From the NCBI GenBank assembly GCA_019918135.1, contig WBZZ01005715.1, positions 1-64,000 of the forward strand: a stretch of DNA of 64,000 bases. Reading direction: 5' to 3'. This stretch comes from Paulinella micropora (taxonomy: Eukaryota > Cercozoa > Imbricatea > Euglyphida > Paulinellidae). Made by a program: the position numbers and the translations under genes. Positions within the stretch are counted from its first letter, which is position 1. Every line of letters begins with the position of its first letter. This document shows positions 10,149-21,155 of this stretch, in pieces. A model generated the notes under the pieces. It saw nothing but the letters and a program-made list of their open reading frames with translations. It was not told the DNA's origin and searched no databases.

Positions 10149-10499
10149 AAAGGCACCGGACCTCAATGAGCAATTTTATTAATAATAGTATCATACCGGC
10201 CCACCCCAAGGACAATTACCTATTTTACCTATATCACTCTATGTGTAACGGTGAATTCAAGGCGTTGGGTTGGGCACTTAGTGACGTGTCAGTAATTATT
10301 CAAATATCTAAGTAAAAGTAAAGTCTGAACCCTCTCGTCTAGTGGGTTAATATGGGCCTTGGCAGCGCTTAGTGACTCTGGCACTGCAAGAGAGGAGACC
10401 ATCGCCGACCGGGAGGCGACTGTCGTCAAGAGGGTTGGTGTCATTCCTATAATTGACACACATAAAGGGAAGCTCTCGCACTGAGACAGTAGTATAGGT

Positions 10500-10667
10500 G
10501 CCACTATAAGACAGCATTTGGAGACATCAAGGGTAGCAAGAGAGATAACGGCTTAATTCGCTCTCCTATTGATTTCAAAAAGAAGAAGATTTAAGCCACA
10601 AATCTATCTCGCTCGCGAGATAGATTATCCTATTAATCAATGTCTCCAAATAGTGTCTTATAGTGGC
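10500..10667. mobile_element. MITE-like element with about 28-bp terminal inverted repeats
   Basis: The ends 10500-10527 and 10640-10667 are inverted copies (GCCACTATAAGACA...) with about three mismatches over 28 bp. The 168-bp unit has no coding capacity and holds an internal hairpin at 10602-10625 around GCTCGCGAG. I see no convincing target-site duplication, so it may be old or imprecisely bounded. Confidence 0.55.
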
Positions 10668-10867
10668 GTATCAATACAAGAAGTATTTTTGCCTTTTTTC
10701 TAAAAGTAGTCCAGACAGAATTCTGATTTTCTGTTTTTAGCCTACAGACAGCCAGACACCGCGCTGTCTGGGTGTTGCTGGTGATATTCACGGGAATATC
10801 GGTGGCAGTCCTAACGATATATTGCGCGAATCTCATAAATCCATAATCTCTTTTTTCTTCTTTATCC

Positions 10868-11814
10868 TAGCACTGCTCCTGATATTCTCAGGCTTTTATC
10901 TAACGACTTTAACAAATTTACATTCTTTTTTTCTTTGGTAATTTGTTTTACTTTGTCTGCTAACTGCTCCTTTTCTTGTTCTTCTTCTGGTTGTTCTCTA
11001 AGATTTGTTTTTAATAACTCCTGAGGCCTTACTAAGTCCTCTTCATGAGTATAACCTTAAAGCCTTTTCGTCCTTTTACTTTGTAAATAGTTTTTGAATA
11101 CTGCTTATCACCTTTTGAAAAAATAGACCGCTCAAGTTCCTTTCTTACTCTTGTATCCTTAGGAAACTCATTTATTAAAGGATTTCTGTATATTTCCTGT
11201 GTATTCCTTTCTTTACCTTCATAAACTTTCATAGGGACAGCATTTATTCCTGTGTGATAAGTATGATTATAAATATTTACAATTTCATGAATGTAAGGCA
11301 CCCAAGAAAAATTATCATTAACCTCCCATAATAAATTTAATTCATTACGTACTATTGTTCTGATAAATCTATCAATTATTCCCATTGTTCTGTGGTCTCC
11401 TACTTGGACTGCCCTATGTTCAATATTATTTTGTCTAAAATACTCACCCACTTGTCCTTAAAACTCACCACCGCTATCAGATGTAATTCTTTCAGGTAAT
11501 TCTTTTGTAAAAATTTTCTTCAATCCTTCTAAGACATAGCCAGTTGTCTTTTGTTTTATTGGTTCAATCCATCCACGACGACTATAAACATCAATAGCAA
11601 CTAACCCAAAATTGTTATGAGCATTTCCAGATTTCATTGATACTTTTGACATATCCATTAAATCAATAAATACTTGACTTAATGGTTTTGCTTCTGGAGC
11701 AATGATAGTGTTCCATATTTTAGAAGGCTTTGATTGGTCGTGTATTTCAAGTGCCTCTTCAAGTTTTTCTTTTCGTTCTTGTTGTTGTTCTTGCTGAGTA
11801 TGTTTATTGTCCAT
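10868..11814 (-). pseudogene. Retrovirus-type (rve) integrase of the PLV
   Basis: Minus-strand coding has the DDE integrase signature: the first catalytic region around VAIDVYSRRGW, the second around ITSDSGGEF, and the third-acid helix region in a segment ending NIYNHTYHTGINAVP. A Lys/Glu-rich C-terminal tail extends to about 10870. Such integrases insert Polintons, virophages and PLVs into host DNA. The copy is broken by a small number of interruptions. Its ATG (11814) is only 12 bases from the divergent gene at 11826, so the two probably share a promoter. Confidence 0.75.
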
Positions 11815-11825
11815 ATTATATATCA

Positions 11826-12083
11826 ATGAGATTTTCAAAGTCCAACGTTAAAAACAAAAAATATAAAGTCATTACTCCAAAAGGTAAGACAATTCATTTC
11901 GGACACTTAAAATATCAGCACTATAAAGACCGCATAGGACTATATTCACATTTAGACCATTTAGATAAAGTAAGAAGAAAAAATTATAGAGCAAGAGCAA
12001 AAGCAATACGAAATTCAAAAGGAGAATTAACTTATAATAATTCAGAGTATAGTAATTTTTACTCATATCATTTCCTTTGGTGA
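11826..12083 (+). CDS. Small DUF5754-like viral protein
   Basis: This is an 85-residue basic protein. It has the pattern KYKVITPKGKTIHFGHLKYQ, then a Lys/Arg-rich helix (RRKNYRARAKAIR), and an aromatic end (YSYHFLW). This matches the small DUF5754-type family widespread in giant viruses and PLVs (VxxxGKxIxFGxxGYxD, an RxxRH-like helix, and a terminal WxxxLLW). The function is unknown; it is thought to be virion-associated in some viruses. It looks whole. It is divergent from the integrase and ends two bases before the convergent gene at 12086. Confidence 0.65.
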   Translation: MRFSKSNVKNKKYKVITPKGKTIHFGHLKYQHYKDRIGLYSHLDHLDKVRRKNYRARAKAIRNSKGELTYNNSEYSNFYSYHFLW

Positions 12084-12085
12084 AT

Positions 12086-12607
12086 TTAGAATTTTAAAAA
12101 CACTCTATCTATTTCATTATGTTTTTCTTTCTTAGCACCACCAGAAGATTGATTATATACTTTTACACTTACACTGCTTGACTTTTTACCCTTACTTTTC
12201 TTTACAGGTTCTTCTTCACTTTCTTCACTTTCGCTTTCGCTCTCATCAGGCTCAGGCTCAGTTTTCTTAATAGTCTTTTTCTTCGTTCTCTTAGTTTCTA
12301 CCTTCGCTCTTTTGATTTTCATTTTAGCCATCTTTTCAGCGATAATGTCGGTAAAATCACATTCCTCATCACTCTCACTGCTTTCTTCTGGTGTATCATC
12401 TTGGTCTTTTCCATTAATTATATCACTAGCAACACCCATTTCAGCCATGCGGTTTATCTTTTCCTCCAACTCTTCATCATCACCTACATAAGCATTTCTA
12501 CACTTTGCTAATTTCTCTTTTGCTATTTCAATCTTTTGTTGCTTTTTGCTCTTAATACTTTCCACAGCCTTACCCCAATTCTTGCGACTCGCTTCAGCAG
12601 ACGGCAT
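12086..12607 (-). CDS. Charged Lys/Glu/Ser-rich PLV protein, unknown function
   Basis: A 173-residue protein from ATG 12607. The N-terminus MPSAEASRKNWGKAV is followed by a predicted coiled helix, then by alternating acidic Ser/Glu blocks and basic KRTKKKT blocks with low complexity. I do not recognise a family. Similar charged proteins occur beside fibres and capsid genes in PLVs, so a virion or DNA-binding role is possible. It is open throughout and convergent with the DUF5754-like gene. Confidence 0.55.
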   Translation of the reverse strand: MPSAEASRKNWGKAVESIKSKKQQKIEIAKEKLAKCRNAYVGDDEELEEKINRMAEMGVASDIINGKDQDDTPEESSESDEECDFTDIIAEKMAKMKIKRAKVETKRTKKKTIKKTEPEPDESESESEESEEEPVKKSKGKKSSSVSVKVYNQSSGGAKKEKHNEIDRVFLKF

Positions 12608-12669
12608 TCTATACTAAGATTTTTATATTTTTAGTATTTACAAATTAAATATTTATTTAATATATACCA
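12608..12669. promoter_or_regulatory. Divergent AT-only promoter region of the PLV
   Basis: This 62-bp, almost pure A/T interval lies between two divergent ATGs (12607 minus, 12670 plus). It includes TATTTATTTAATATAT just upstream of the fibre start. Position and composition suggest a shared bidirectional viral promoter. Confidence 0.5.
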
Positions 12670-15042
12670 ATGAGTCAATATAAATCCTTACTAGGCCTTA
12701 ATGAGTTGGCTGTTGATAGTTTAAATATACTTAACTTAGACTTAACGAACACTAATATTACAGGCTTAAACACAGACAGAGTGCCAGAAGATGCCGACCC
12801 TGTAAATCTTTATTACACTGACGGCCGATTTGATACAAGGTTATCCAGCAAATCAACTACGGATATCAAAGAAGGAAAAAATTTATACTACACAGAGCAA
12901 CGAGTAAGGGACAACGACGAAGTCAAAGCCTCAACTCAACACCGCTCTAATACAAGTAATCCGCACCAAACAAGTTTATATAATTTGATAGACACAAACA
13001 TATTTGCACAAGCGAGCGGTCAATACTTAACTTACAACGATGTAGAAGGCAAATGGAAGAATACAGCCCTTGGTTCAATTGATACACTTTCAGATGTGGT
13101 TATAACCGCACCAATAGCAATGAATAGTTATCTAACATATAATTCAATAAACTGGGTAAATAAAACATTTCCGATAAATGTTGATGAAACAGGCAACATT
13201 AGTATGGGAAGGAAGAATATAACAGGAGTTAATTTACTAAATGACAAAGGTGTTGATGAATGGATATTTGAGCATAATGATAATAATAATAAGGTGTCAG
13301 CAGCTGGAAGAATAGACTCACATAGCGATGTGTTAATAACGGGCACACCAGCAGATAACCAACTGATTATGTATAGCACAGGACAATGGAGAAACACCAC
13401 ACCACCCTTTCTTAGATTAGACGGCACAGCCAGTATGACGGGAGGACTAAATATGGGTGGTTTTGCTATTTCTGGGGCTTCTACATATAATGGAATTAAT
13501 CTCGCTAATGGTTGATGGTTCGGTGGTCAAACTAACAGGAGACCAAACCATAGGAGGAATTAAAACATTTAGCAGTATAATAAATGCGAGTGCGGGGATT
13601 GATATGAAAAGCCAAAGCATAACAAATGTAAATCTTGTTGATGGCGTGGATGTTTCTGTTCTTGATACTTCGGTGGTTAAACTAACAGGAGACCAAATCA
13701 TAGCAGGGAATAAAAGGTATTTATCAACTTTAGAAGTAAGTGGTTCATCCAATCCTACTACTTTTGACGGCATCGGCATCGCCTTTGATACAAAAATAGG
13801 AATGATAGCAGCACAAAAAACAGCAACAGCGACTTGGTATCCGATACAAATAACGGGTTCGTATGTAGAGTTATATTCAGGTAATACTTTAATTATAACC
13901 GCAACTGGAACAACATTAAGTTTGAATAACAACAAAATAACAAACTTAGCCACACCATCAGCAACAACGGACGGAGCAAACAAAAGTTATGTGGATACAT
14001 TAGACGGGCAAAATGTGAAACTAACAGGAAACCAAACCATAGCAGGAATTAAGACATATAGCAGTGGTGTTGAAATAACGGGAAATTCAATCAATTCAAC
14101 AACAAAGGGCACATTTATCGTTTTCAATTCTACAAGTAATATCGGTTCTATTGCTAGTTTGGATATGAAAACAAATACATATTATAACTTTGAAATTTCT
14201 GCGAAAAAAATAAGTTTTATTATTGACGGGACGATTGTTTCGTGGTTTAATGCTACTGGATTAGATTGTAATAGTAGTTGGATCGTTAATCTAGGAGCAC
14301 CACAAAATGCGAATGAAGCGGTAAATAGGCAATATCTGGATGACAATTGTGTGAAACTAACAACAGACCAAACCATAACAGGAAGTAAAACATTTAATGG
14401 GGCAAGCACTACGATAAAATATCTAACTTTAACGAACAATGCCGATTTTAATAATCAAACTATCACTAATGGTGGAAATATAACATATAATGGGGCGAGG
14501 ATATTAAACCAAATGGAGGAGATATATTCTTTTCACAGACATCAGGAGATTATCAGTATTTCTTATTTACTCTAAATACTGCTACAAGTGGAACCGCAGA
14601 CCAAAGGGGTTATGTATTTACGAATGTAGCATTTGATGCAAAAGGGGCTGGACTTTATATTTCAAAACTTTTGGACAATAAAAGTGCTTTGTCTGACATT
14701 GTCCGTTTTAACAATGCTGGCGGTATGCGATTTTATGGTGCTTTGGATATGAACTCAAACAACATAACAAATGGTGGAACAATAACGGGAACTACATTAA
14801 CGGCAACTGCTGGTATGACTACAACAACATTAACAACGAGCGACAAAATAACAACAGCATCAGGCAAACCAATAATCATAGGCAATACAACGAAAGGAAT
14901 AGGAACAACAGGAGGCTTAGAATTGTATGGGACTTATAATAATAATACAACTGGAGCACATTTGCAGGCTATTACAACAGAAGATATATATCCTACTTTT
15001 CAACTAACTAATTTAAGTCATAATAACATAAATATGACTTGA
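12670..15042 (+). pseudogene. Phage-style tail-fibre/receptor-binding protein of the PLV
   Basis: The N-terminal part has VNLYYTDGRFDTRL and KNLYYTEQRV repeats, known from phage and PLV fibres. The body is built of repeats of the form VKLTGDQTIAGIKTYSS, alternating with TDGANKSYVDTL-type linkers and INMSGNNI-like beta repeats, typical of trimeric beta-helical shafts. It is carried in about three open pieces, so it is broken or fragmentary. Its downstream end coincides with the start of the palindrome, which may have removed the C-terminus. The role is inferred as host attachment. Confidence 0.7.
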
Positions 15043-15305
15043 AATACGTGATCCCGCCTAGGCTCACACAGCTGCCCCGCGAGACCAGAGCCGAACGGTT
15101 ACGCCGGCAGGCCGTGGAATTTTTCGCGGCAAATTTGCAGCACCATGCAGCAGAACTGCGCCGGCCCAGTTTCTGGCGCGGAACGCTCGATTCCATTTTT
15201 TCCGTGAAGGCTTCCTATCGTTTTGCCAGTCATGCCAGTACGGCCCTTGATACGGCCGATTCTACACCAGCCGCTCAGATCACGCGGTTTATACAATTCT
15301 GCTAG
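15039..15305 (+). pseudogene. Truncated copy of the recombinase-linked gene at 32577
   Basis: This is the palindromic copy of the gene at 32577-32978. It starts at the palindrome boundary, so the first third is absent and AT-rich PLV sequence takes its place. It shows that the palindrome boundary cut through an existing gene. Confidence 0.7.
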
Positions 15306-15375
15306 GCGATTTGAGAATCAAAAGCTCACAATCCGACTTTATTGAAAGTCCCCAAGTGCTCAAGTGCTCAAGAGG

Positions 15376-15855
15376 ATGGACCAGACCAAGCCATGCCGAG
15401 TGGCACCTGACGGCAAAATTTCACTCATTGATTTTGCCGGGAAAACTTTTCCTTTTTTGACTCCTAGCCGTTGCGCGGAACGAATTCGCAGGCACCTTGA
15501 GCTACACCCCTACAGGGTAACCAACGGTCACATTTCGAAATTCAAATTCCCGAAACAACGCGGGCAACGCGTCGGTACATGGGTCTGCACACCAGAAGTG
15601 GCGGCGGAGGTCGTGAGCCAGTTCGCGACTGACTGGGGCGCCCGCTCACGACGGGCACCGGCCAGGGTCAGTGACCAGCCCCTTGTACCAAGCGTCGCCG
15701 CTGTCGTGAGCGATCTGGAGGGCGTCCGCGACGGATTTGCAGTTCTTGGACAGCTCGCTCCAGACACAACAAGCGCGCTCCAGCCTGGACTGGACGAGAC
15801 AGTTGGTGCAGTTGCCGTACCGAAGAAGAGACAATGCCTCCTTTCGAGCTCCTGA
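15376..15855 (+). CDS. KilA/antirepressor-like DNA-binding domain protein, left-arm copy
   Basis: Inverted copy of 32027-32506; see that entry. It converges on the b4 copy at 15959-16822, with a TTTTAATTAAAAAG tract between the two ends. Confidence 0.45.
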   Translation: MDQTKPCRVAPDGKISLIDFAGKTFPFLTPSRCAERIRRHLELHPYRVTNGHISKFKFPKQRGQRVGTWVCTPEVAAEVVSQFATDWGARSRRAPARVSDQPLVPSVAAVVSDLEGVRDGFAVLGQLAPDTTSALQPGLDETVGAVAVPKKRQCLLSSS

Positions 15856-15958
15856 CCCCTATTCTGACTTACGAAGAACAGGACAGGCAAGAAGAAAATG
15901 AACTTGGCAGCTTCCCAGAGCATTTCGCTTTTAATTAAAAAGATTGGTAGAAGAAGAT

Positions 15959-16822
15959 TTAAAAATCCGTAATGTACAGCGCCTTGTGGAAACGAGGCAG
16001 AAAACGGGCAGCCGTTTCTTCGGCTCCGGCCAGCCACAGGTAACTGGTCCACTTGCCAGCTTCCACTACCGGCCAGCCCGCGTCCTCATATGCTTGCCGG
16101 AAGCGGTAAGCCGGTATATACGACAAAGCCACGATAGGGTCTCGTGTAGTCCTGGGCACGGGGAAAGACGTCCGCCCCATGCGTCTGCACGCGGCAAAGG
16201 GCGTAATCAGACGGTGGCGGTTGTGATGCACAAAGCAGTAGTTGCAGTAGCCTTCGATGGTCTTTCTCTGGCAGCAGTCGAAGCAGGTGTGTGCGCTCTT
16301 GCGCACCACGTCGCTGATGAGGCGCGGCAGCGACTTGGCGTTGAAGTCGAAAGTAGTGTTCAGGAACTTGTGCACGAGGTGTGTCCTCTCTGATCGTCTA
16401 GCTCTTCCACTTGCGTTTCTTGGAGGACTTCTGTCCTGCTTGCTGGGCTTGGCCTGCACACCACACGTGACGTGTTGTGAGCGTTTGCGTTTGCGTTTGC
16501 GTGCGGCGGGCGTACCCGTCTGGGTCAGGAGTGTCTCCTGCCCTGGCATGTATGCCGCAAACTTGTCCGCCATCGGAAATGGGCTCTTGAGCATGTCGGC
16601 CTCCGCATCGAAGGCGGCGCACCAACTCCCCACGTGCCCGTTTGGCATCAGCGAGACCCATCCGTGTTCATCCACGTCCGGAAATGGGAGGTTCATGTGT
16701 GCCTGCTGTTTTGGACAGGGCACCCAATCACCATCTTCCGGCCTTCTGACCTTCGACTCTCCCGCCTTGTATCGGCGTATGTACCTTTTCATCGCTATTG
16801 GATGTTGTGGGGTGTGTGCCAT
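15959..16822 (-). CDS. Element B protein b4, left-arm copy
   Basis: Inverted copy of 31060-31923, with one visible amino-acid difference near the Lys/Arg tract. See the right-arm entry for a description. Confidence 0.5.
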   Translation of the reverse strand: MAHTPQHPIAMKRYIRRYKAGESKVRRPEDGDWVPCPKQQAHMNLPFPDVDEHGWVSLMPNGHVGSWCAAFDAEADMLKSPFPMADKFAAYMPGQETLLTQTGTPAARKRKRKRSQHVTCGVQAKPSKQDRSPPRNASGRARRSERTHLVHKFLNTTFDFNAKSLPRLISDVVRKSAHTCFDCCQRKTIEGYCNYCFVHHNRHRLITPFAACRRMGRTSFPVPRTTRDPIVALSYIPAYRFRQAYEDAGWPVVEAGKWTSYLWLAGAEETAARFLPRFHKALYITDF

Positions 16823-17169
16823 CGTTGACACGACTCACCCATGAGGCAAGGCCATACCCAGAATCGACGGTCCGCTATGCCGTTGAAAGCAAGAGCGTGG
16901 TGGTAATAGTCGCAAAGGGTGTTAGACTTGACCGCTGGTGCGGTGCCCAGTCGACGTCTGTCTAACCGTTGTATCACATATGGACAATTAGCCGGACCCT
17001 GATCGATGGGCATGCCACTGAGAGGTTGATTGGTCTGGCGTGCGATGGGTCGTGTTTTCTTCTTCTTCCCCGCAGGCTGACGTGAGGGCGGAGCCCCTTG
17101 TGTCTGACTTGCCAGCGGTGCGGGAGGTAATATGGGGGGTAGCATGGGAGGTGGCATGTATATGGGCAT
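16795..17169 (-). CDS. Element B protein b3, left-arm copy
   Basis: Inverted copy of 30713-31087, overlapping b4 by about 28 bases as in the right arm. Confidence 0.5.
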   Translation of the reverse strand: MPIYMPPPMLPPILPPAPLASQTQGAPPSRQPAGKKKKTRPIARQTNQPLSGMPIDQGPANCPYVIQRLDRRRLGTAPAVKSNTLCDYYHHALAFNGIADRRFWVWPCLMGESCQRWHTPHNIQ

Positions 17170-17207
17170 AGTGAACTGTGGTGGTTGATAGGTGTGAGGC
17201 GGCGATG

Positions 17208-17963
17208 TCACACCGGAGGCGGAGAATGAAATCCTGAAGTGGGTTGTTGAGTATATGGATTGGGGCTACCCCCCACTGGGGATGATGTGGATGCGTATGG
17301 GTTCGACGAGCTTTGTCCCCAATATGGGTTCGAAGAGCTCGACGAGCTCGATGATGATGACCAGTATGGGCTGGACGAGCTCGAAGAGGATTGCTGATAG
17401 GGGCTGGACCCCGTATACGAGTGATCCCCCCACGAGCTGGATGTGACAAAGGTCAAAATATCAAACTGGGGTTCGTTTGCCTTGGATTGGTGATCCGGCA
17501 ACGAAAGGCCCACAGATTGCATTGCTTGCAGTAGGAGTGTTGCCTTTCGCAGGCGTTCGTCCTGATTGCTCGCGAGACCGAATATCTTATCCACAAATGT
17601 GTTATCCCACTTGGATACTTCGACCAACCGATTGACACGAAAGCTTTGAAGCGTGAATGTCTTGTCATCGGCGTCTTGTGCTTGCGACACGACCTGTCGA
17701 ATGTATGCCTCTCCTGTTCGGCCTTTTTGGGTCGTTGCTCTAGCTATGCCCTTGAGCACCGCTATCAACAATGTCGCCAAGTCAGCCCGAACCAGGGGTG
17801 TGATGAGTTTTTGTGGGAGGTCGACTATTTCGTTATGGGAGACATTCGCGTCCCACATGCGTTGTGCCATAGCTGACACAGGGTCCGCGACAATGTCGGG
17901 ATCGCACATGTATCCCCAATTCGCACCTTTGACGAACTGTTCCAGCAGGTAGTGAGGTCTCAT
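17208..17963 (-). CDS. Element B protein b2, left-arm copy
   Basis: Inverted copy of 29919-30674; the translated frames are identical. Confidence 0.6.
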   Translation of the reverse strand: MRPHYLLEQFVKGANWGYMCDPDIVADPVSAMAQRMWDANVSHNEIVDLPQKLITPLVRADLATLLIAVLKGIARATTQKGRTGEAYIRQVVSQAQDADDKTFTLQSFRVNRLVEVSKWDNTFVDKIFGLASNQDERLRKATLLLQAMQSVGLSLPDHQSKANEPQFDILTFVTSSSWGDHSYTGSSPYQQSSSSSSSPYWSSSSSSSSSSNPYWGQSSSNPYASTSSPVGGSPNPYTQQPTSGFHSPPPV

Positions 17964-18084
17964 GGGAGTCAGCAAGTTTCCCGACTGGATTAATCTGCCC
18001 AACCGTGCTATCTAAACAAGTGTAGCCCAACAGTAGCAAGATACCCTCACCATACTCAATATTGACTTGCGGGTTATACTTGCC

Positions 18085-19302
18085 TTAGTCGAATGTTGTG
18101 GCTTTGTCCAGTCGAGCCAGTGCTTGTTCGACTAGCTTGTTATTAGCAGTCTTCTGCTGTTCAGTGGTGGTTGGAGTTCGGTTGTGTCCCCCACCCACAC
18201 TGTTGCCCGGAGGCGGAACAACAAGCGTTTTGTGGAAGAATATGAACGTCGTTCCTTCTGGAACGATGGTGGGTCTTCCATCCCCACCGTATGTAACGTG
18301 TACCTCGTTTGCCAGACGGATTCGAAGAATGTCGCTGATGGTTTGTGCGACAAGCTCACACATGGCGCAAAAGTTGCACCAGTATAGCTTGACCGCTGGG
18401 TGTGGAGTGACTTTCGACTCCACCGCCTTCCCACTTCGGACATATTTTTCGAAAACCATGTTGGCCTTGAAGTACTTAAACTTGATTGCCATTCTGCCCA
18501 CCCATGTCCACTGATTCTGTTCGATTGTATCGAGCAGGTCATTGAGTGTGTCTTTGGCTTGTTGGCCTTGTGGAGTGTTGTCTCCCGGTGGGAGAAGGTG
18601 TTGCTTCCAGCTCTTTGTCTCCGATACTAGGGTTAGGTTCCATATTGCAACCGCAGCCCCTAAGTTTCTCGCTGAGACTATATTCCAAGCCTGCAGCTCG
18701 GAGATCAAGGATAGCAACCCTGCCGAGTTCGGCCAACGGGTGTCAGTAGCAAGTTCTTTGTCTGTGGCTGCTGTGTATGGCAAGGTGAGTGAGGGTTGTT
18801 GATCCTTCTCAACAATAAAGTGTTGACTAATGTAGGGTACTTTTGGTGGTTGATTTGCCACGCTTCATCTAGCAACGTATCTCGTAGTACTACTGCTGCT
18901 AGAGCCCTGTATAAGTCGACGACGTGCTGTATGGTCGAGGTGCCATGTGCAGTGAGGTTGTGCCGCTTGAGTTGTGCCGTCATTGTACATGCTCCTGTAC
19001 CAATCTGCCTCCTCGTACTTATTATTTGGAAAGAGAGGTTGTGAGTTCTCATGGTAGTTAGTTCCATGTTCTTTCTCGTCAAGGGGGGTGCCCGGCCACC
19101 CCTCTGGCGGACCTCGGTATCGATCCTCTATAATCCTGAACTTAACAGTACGAGGTGGTATCACCAGTCCATTGTCAGGTCCCCTCCATGGGGAGCGAGG
19201 GATGGGTGTCTGAGGCTCCTGCCCTCTGCTTCCTCCCCTTGCTGGAGTGGCAAAGCCTGCGCCTGAGGCGAGTGGGTCGGTTGTGTCCGTTCCCGTAGAC
19301 AT
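18085..19302 (-). pseudogene. Element B protein b1, left-arm copy
   Basis: Inverted copy of 28580-29797. It is broken to the same extent as its partner, which means the damage predates the palindrome. Confidence 0.6.
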
Positions 19303-19389
19303 GTCTAAACGTATTGCGGTGGATGATCTCGTGTTAGAGCCTGTCACGCAATTTGGATTGTGCCCCTTGTGGGGTCGAAACGAGCAGTG

Positions 19390-21155
19390 TCGTGTGTTGT
19401 TTGTGTAAGTGAGATGTCGTGTTTGTTTTGTTTTCCTGTGTTGTGTTCACTGTGTAAGCAATGCTTGTGTTAAGCACAACGCAACACAATACAACAACCA
19501 ACCCACACACACACTTTACAACCCCCGCTGCTGGGGGAAGTCTTGCTGTGTTCTGCTACCAAGCCAGTCGATTCGTACGTGTGCACCCTGGCAATGCACA
19601 CCACACTCACACTCACAAAGCAAACTACCTACTGTGTAACCACCCCTGTGATGTCACAACAGGAATTGACACAAAGGCTTTCAATGATCTCCTTTGGGCT
19701 CTACCACCCCTGTGATTTCACAACAGGAATTGACACAAAGGCTTTCAATGATCTCCTTTGGGCTCAGCCCAATGGTTCACTGTTGTCTTTTGCAAAAAAT
19801 AGTCTCTTCCCACTTACAACAAGCGTTCGTTTGCCTGTCTGTGTGTGGTGGGTGAGAATGCGAGTGTTGTAGTGTATGTGTTGTGTATGTACCGAGTGCT
19901 GTAGACTCTTCACACACTTGTTGTCGATTGTCGTGGAGCTACTCGGAAACCGAGTTCTTGTCCTTGTTGACCTATTGGACACCACACAACACGTTTGTAG
20001 TGCTTGAGTGTGATGTGGGATGTGTGTTTCGTTTGTGTTGAACGAAAATGAAAATCGTCCAAAAATCACACTCCTTTTTGGCTCTCCTGTGTTAGTTGTA
20101 CACGTATTATCCTTGGCCTATGTCTTGTTTGACTGGCCTACCACCCCCATAAGAGATGGCCACCTTGTTTGGTGTAGGATGTGTGTCGTTTGTGTAAACA
20201 GGTTTTATGCCAAATGAATAGGTTTATTAAATATGTCTGTATTTCGTCTGTCTGTTTTCTTCTGCCTCTTCACACGCTTGTACGTTTCTTCAACGTTTGT
20301 GTGTCTTACGTGCTTGTGGCAGTTCAAACTAAAGTTAGAGGGTGTGTTTTTTTGTTATTCTCCTCGTGAGGAGTGTGTGTAGGGATGAGTGTAGGAGGAT
20401 TGATAGGGAACTGACAGGGGGACTTTTCCACTCCCTGTATGTTGCCTATAAATCACTCCCCAGACCCGACAATATGTCGACAATCGATTCAGTGTGCACG
20501 ACAGTGATTCTGCCCCACTGAGTACACTTTTTATGTCCCCTACACACTCCAAACTCACAACTGTAGGTGTCAAAACTGTACACACAACGAGTGTCTTGCC
20601 GTGCCGCTCTGTGGGCCTCTGTGCAAGATTTCACTGTTGTTTTTGTGTACTGCAAGCTCCTAACACCTCCCCACCTCCTTTCCTACACTCCTTCACTACC
20701 TTTCCTTCTTTCTTTGCTTGGGGAAGTGGCTTTTTTCAAATTGCTGAAATGAAATTTGGAGGATACGAAAATCTAGGCTGGGACTCCACTTTTGTAGGTT
20801 ATATTCAAAAGATATTATTTAATGCAAGCCGGGGTATTTATCCATCCAATTCCACAGCACTCTGAAAATAACCTAATCTTCCTCCTCTACAAAGAGAGGA
20901 AACCAGTATGGGACTGTCAGAGCCAAGCAACAAAAAGGAAAAAGAGAGGCAATTTCCTATGTCACCCCTAACGATAACATTATCAGGCTTAAAAAAGTAG
21001 TTCCTGCTATGAATCATAATATTATCGTTTTCAAACCGGCTCAAAAGTATATAAATAAAAACGGATATAACTACATCTTTACGAGTTATAGCTCTTTTAT
21101 ATATCACTGTGTATAGGGGTATAAGAAAAGGTCGCATATTTACCTATCTGCGCCT
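19390..21155. repeat. Long flanking repeat P of element B, left arm
   Basis: This non-coding region upstream of b1 has an inverted, diverged partner at 21531-23168. Matching blocks occur in mirrored order: a leader with a ACACAACGAGTGTCTTGCCGTG-type block, a GCCTATAAATCACTCC block with a TATA-like core near 20449, and a GATAATATTAYGATTCATAG block. It ends in AGGCGCAGATAGGTAAATAT (minus strand, at 21155). The short open frames here are not protein-like. It behaves like a long terminal repeat or TIR of element B. Confidence 0.65.
19639..19766. repeat. Tandem duplication of a 64-bp unit
   Basis: Two consecutive copies begin ACCACCCCTGTGAT at 19639 and 19703, with one or two differences. The same duplication is present in the other arm near 28116-28243. 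Confidence 0.8.

Larger units (their letters stand above)
9570..10499. other. Gene-free AT-rich stretch with short palindromes
   Basis: No gene is recognised. The stretch contains A-runs, the twin palindromes at 9975-10006 and the hairpin at 10078-10148, which are listed separately. Confidence 0.5.
10840..15034. mobile_element. AT-rich Polinton-like virus (PLV) fragment
   Basis: This block is far AT-richer than its flanks and has virus-style packing: divergent starts 12 bases apart and convergent ends two bases apart. It carries a retroviral-type integrase, a DUF5754-like small protein, a Lys/Glu-rich protein and a phage-style fibre. This combination is known from PLVs, virophages and related integrating viruses. 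It ends abruptly at 15034 where the palindrome begins. It is broken (roughly four or five interruptions in total) and partial, since no capsid, ATPase or polymerase gene is present. Confidence 0.75.

Noticed and set aside
12670-15042. Bacteriophage contamination
   Set aside because: Fibre repeats look phage-like, but neighbours (rve integrase, DUF5754-like protein) and lack of bacterial gene signals fit a PLV better.
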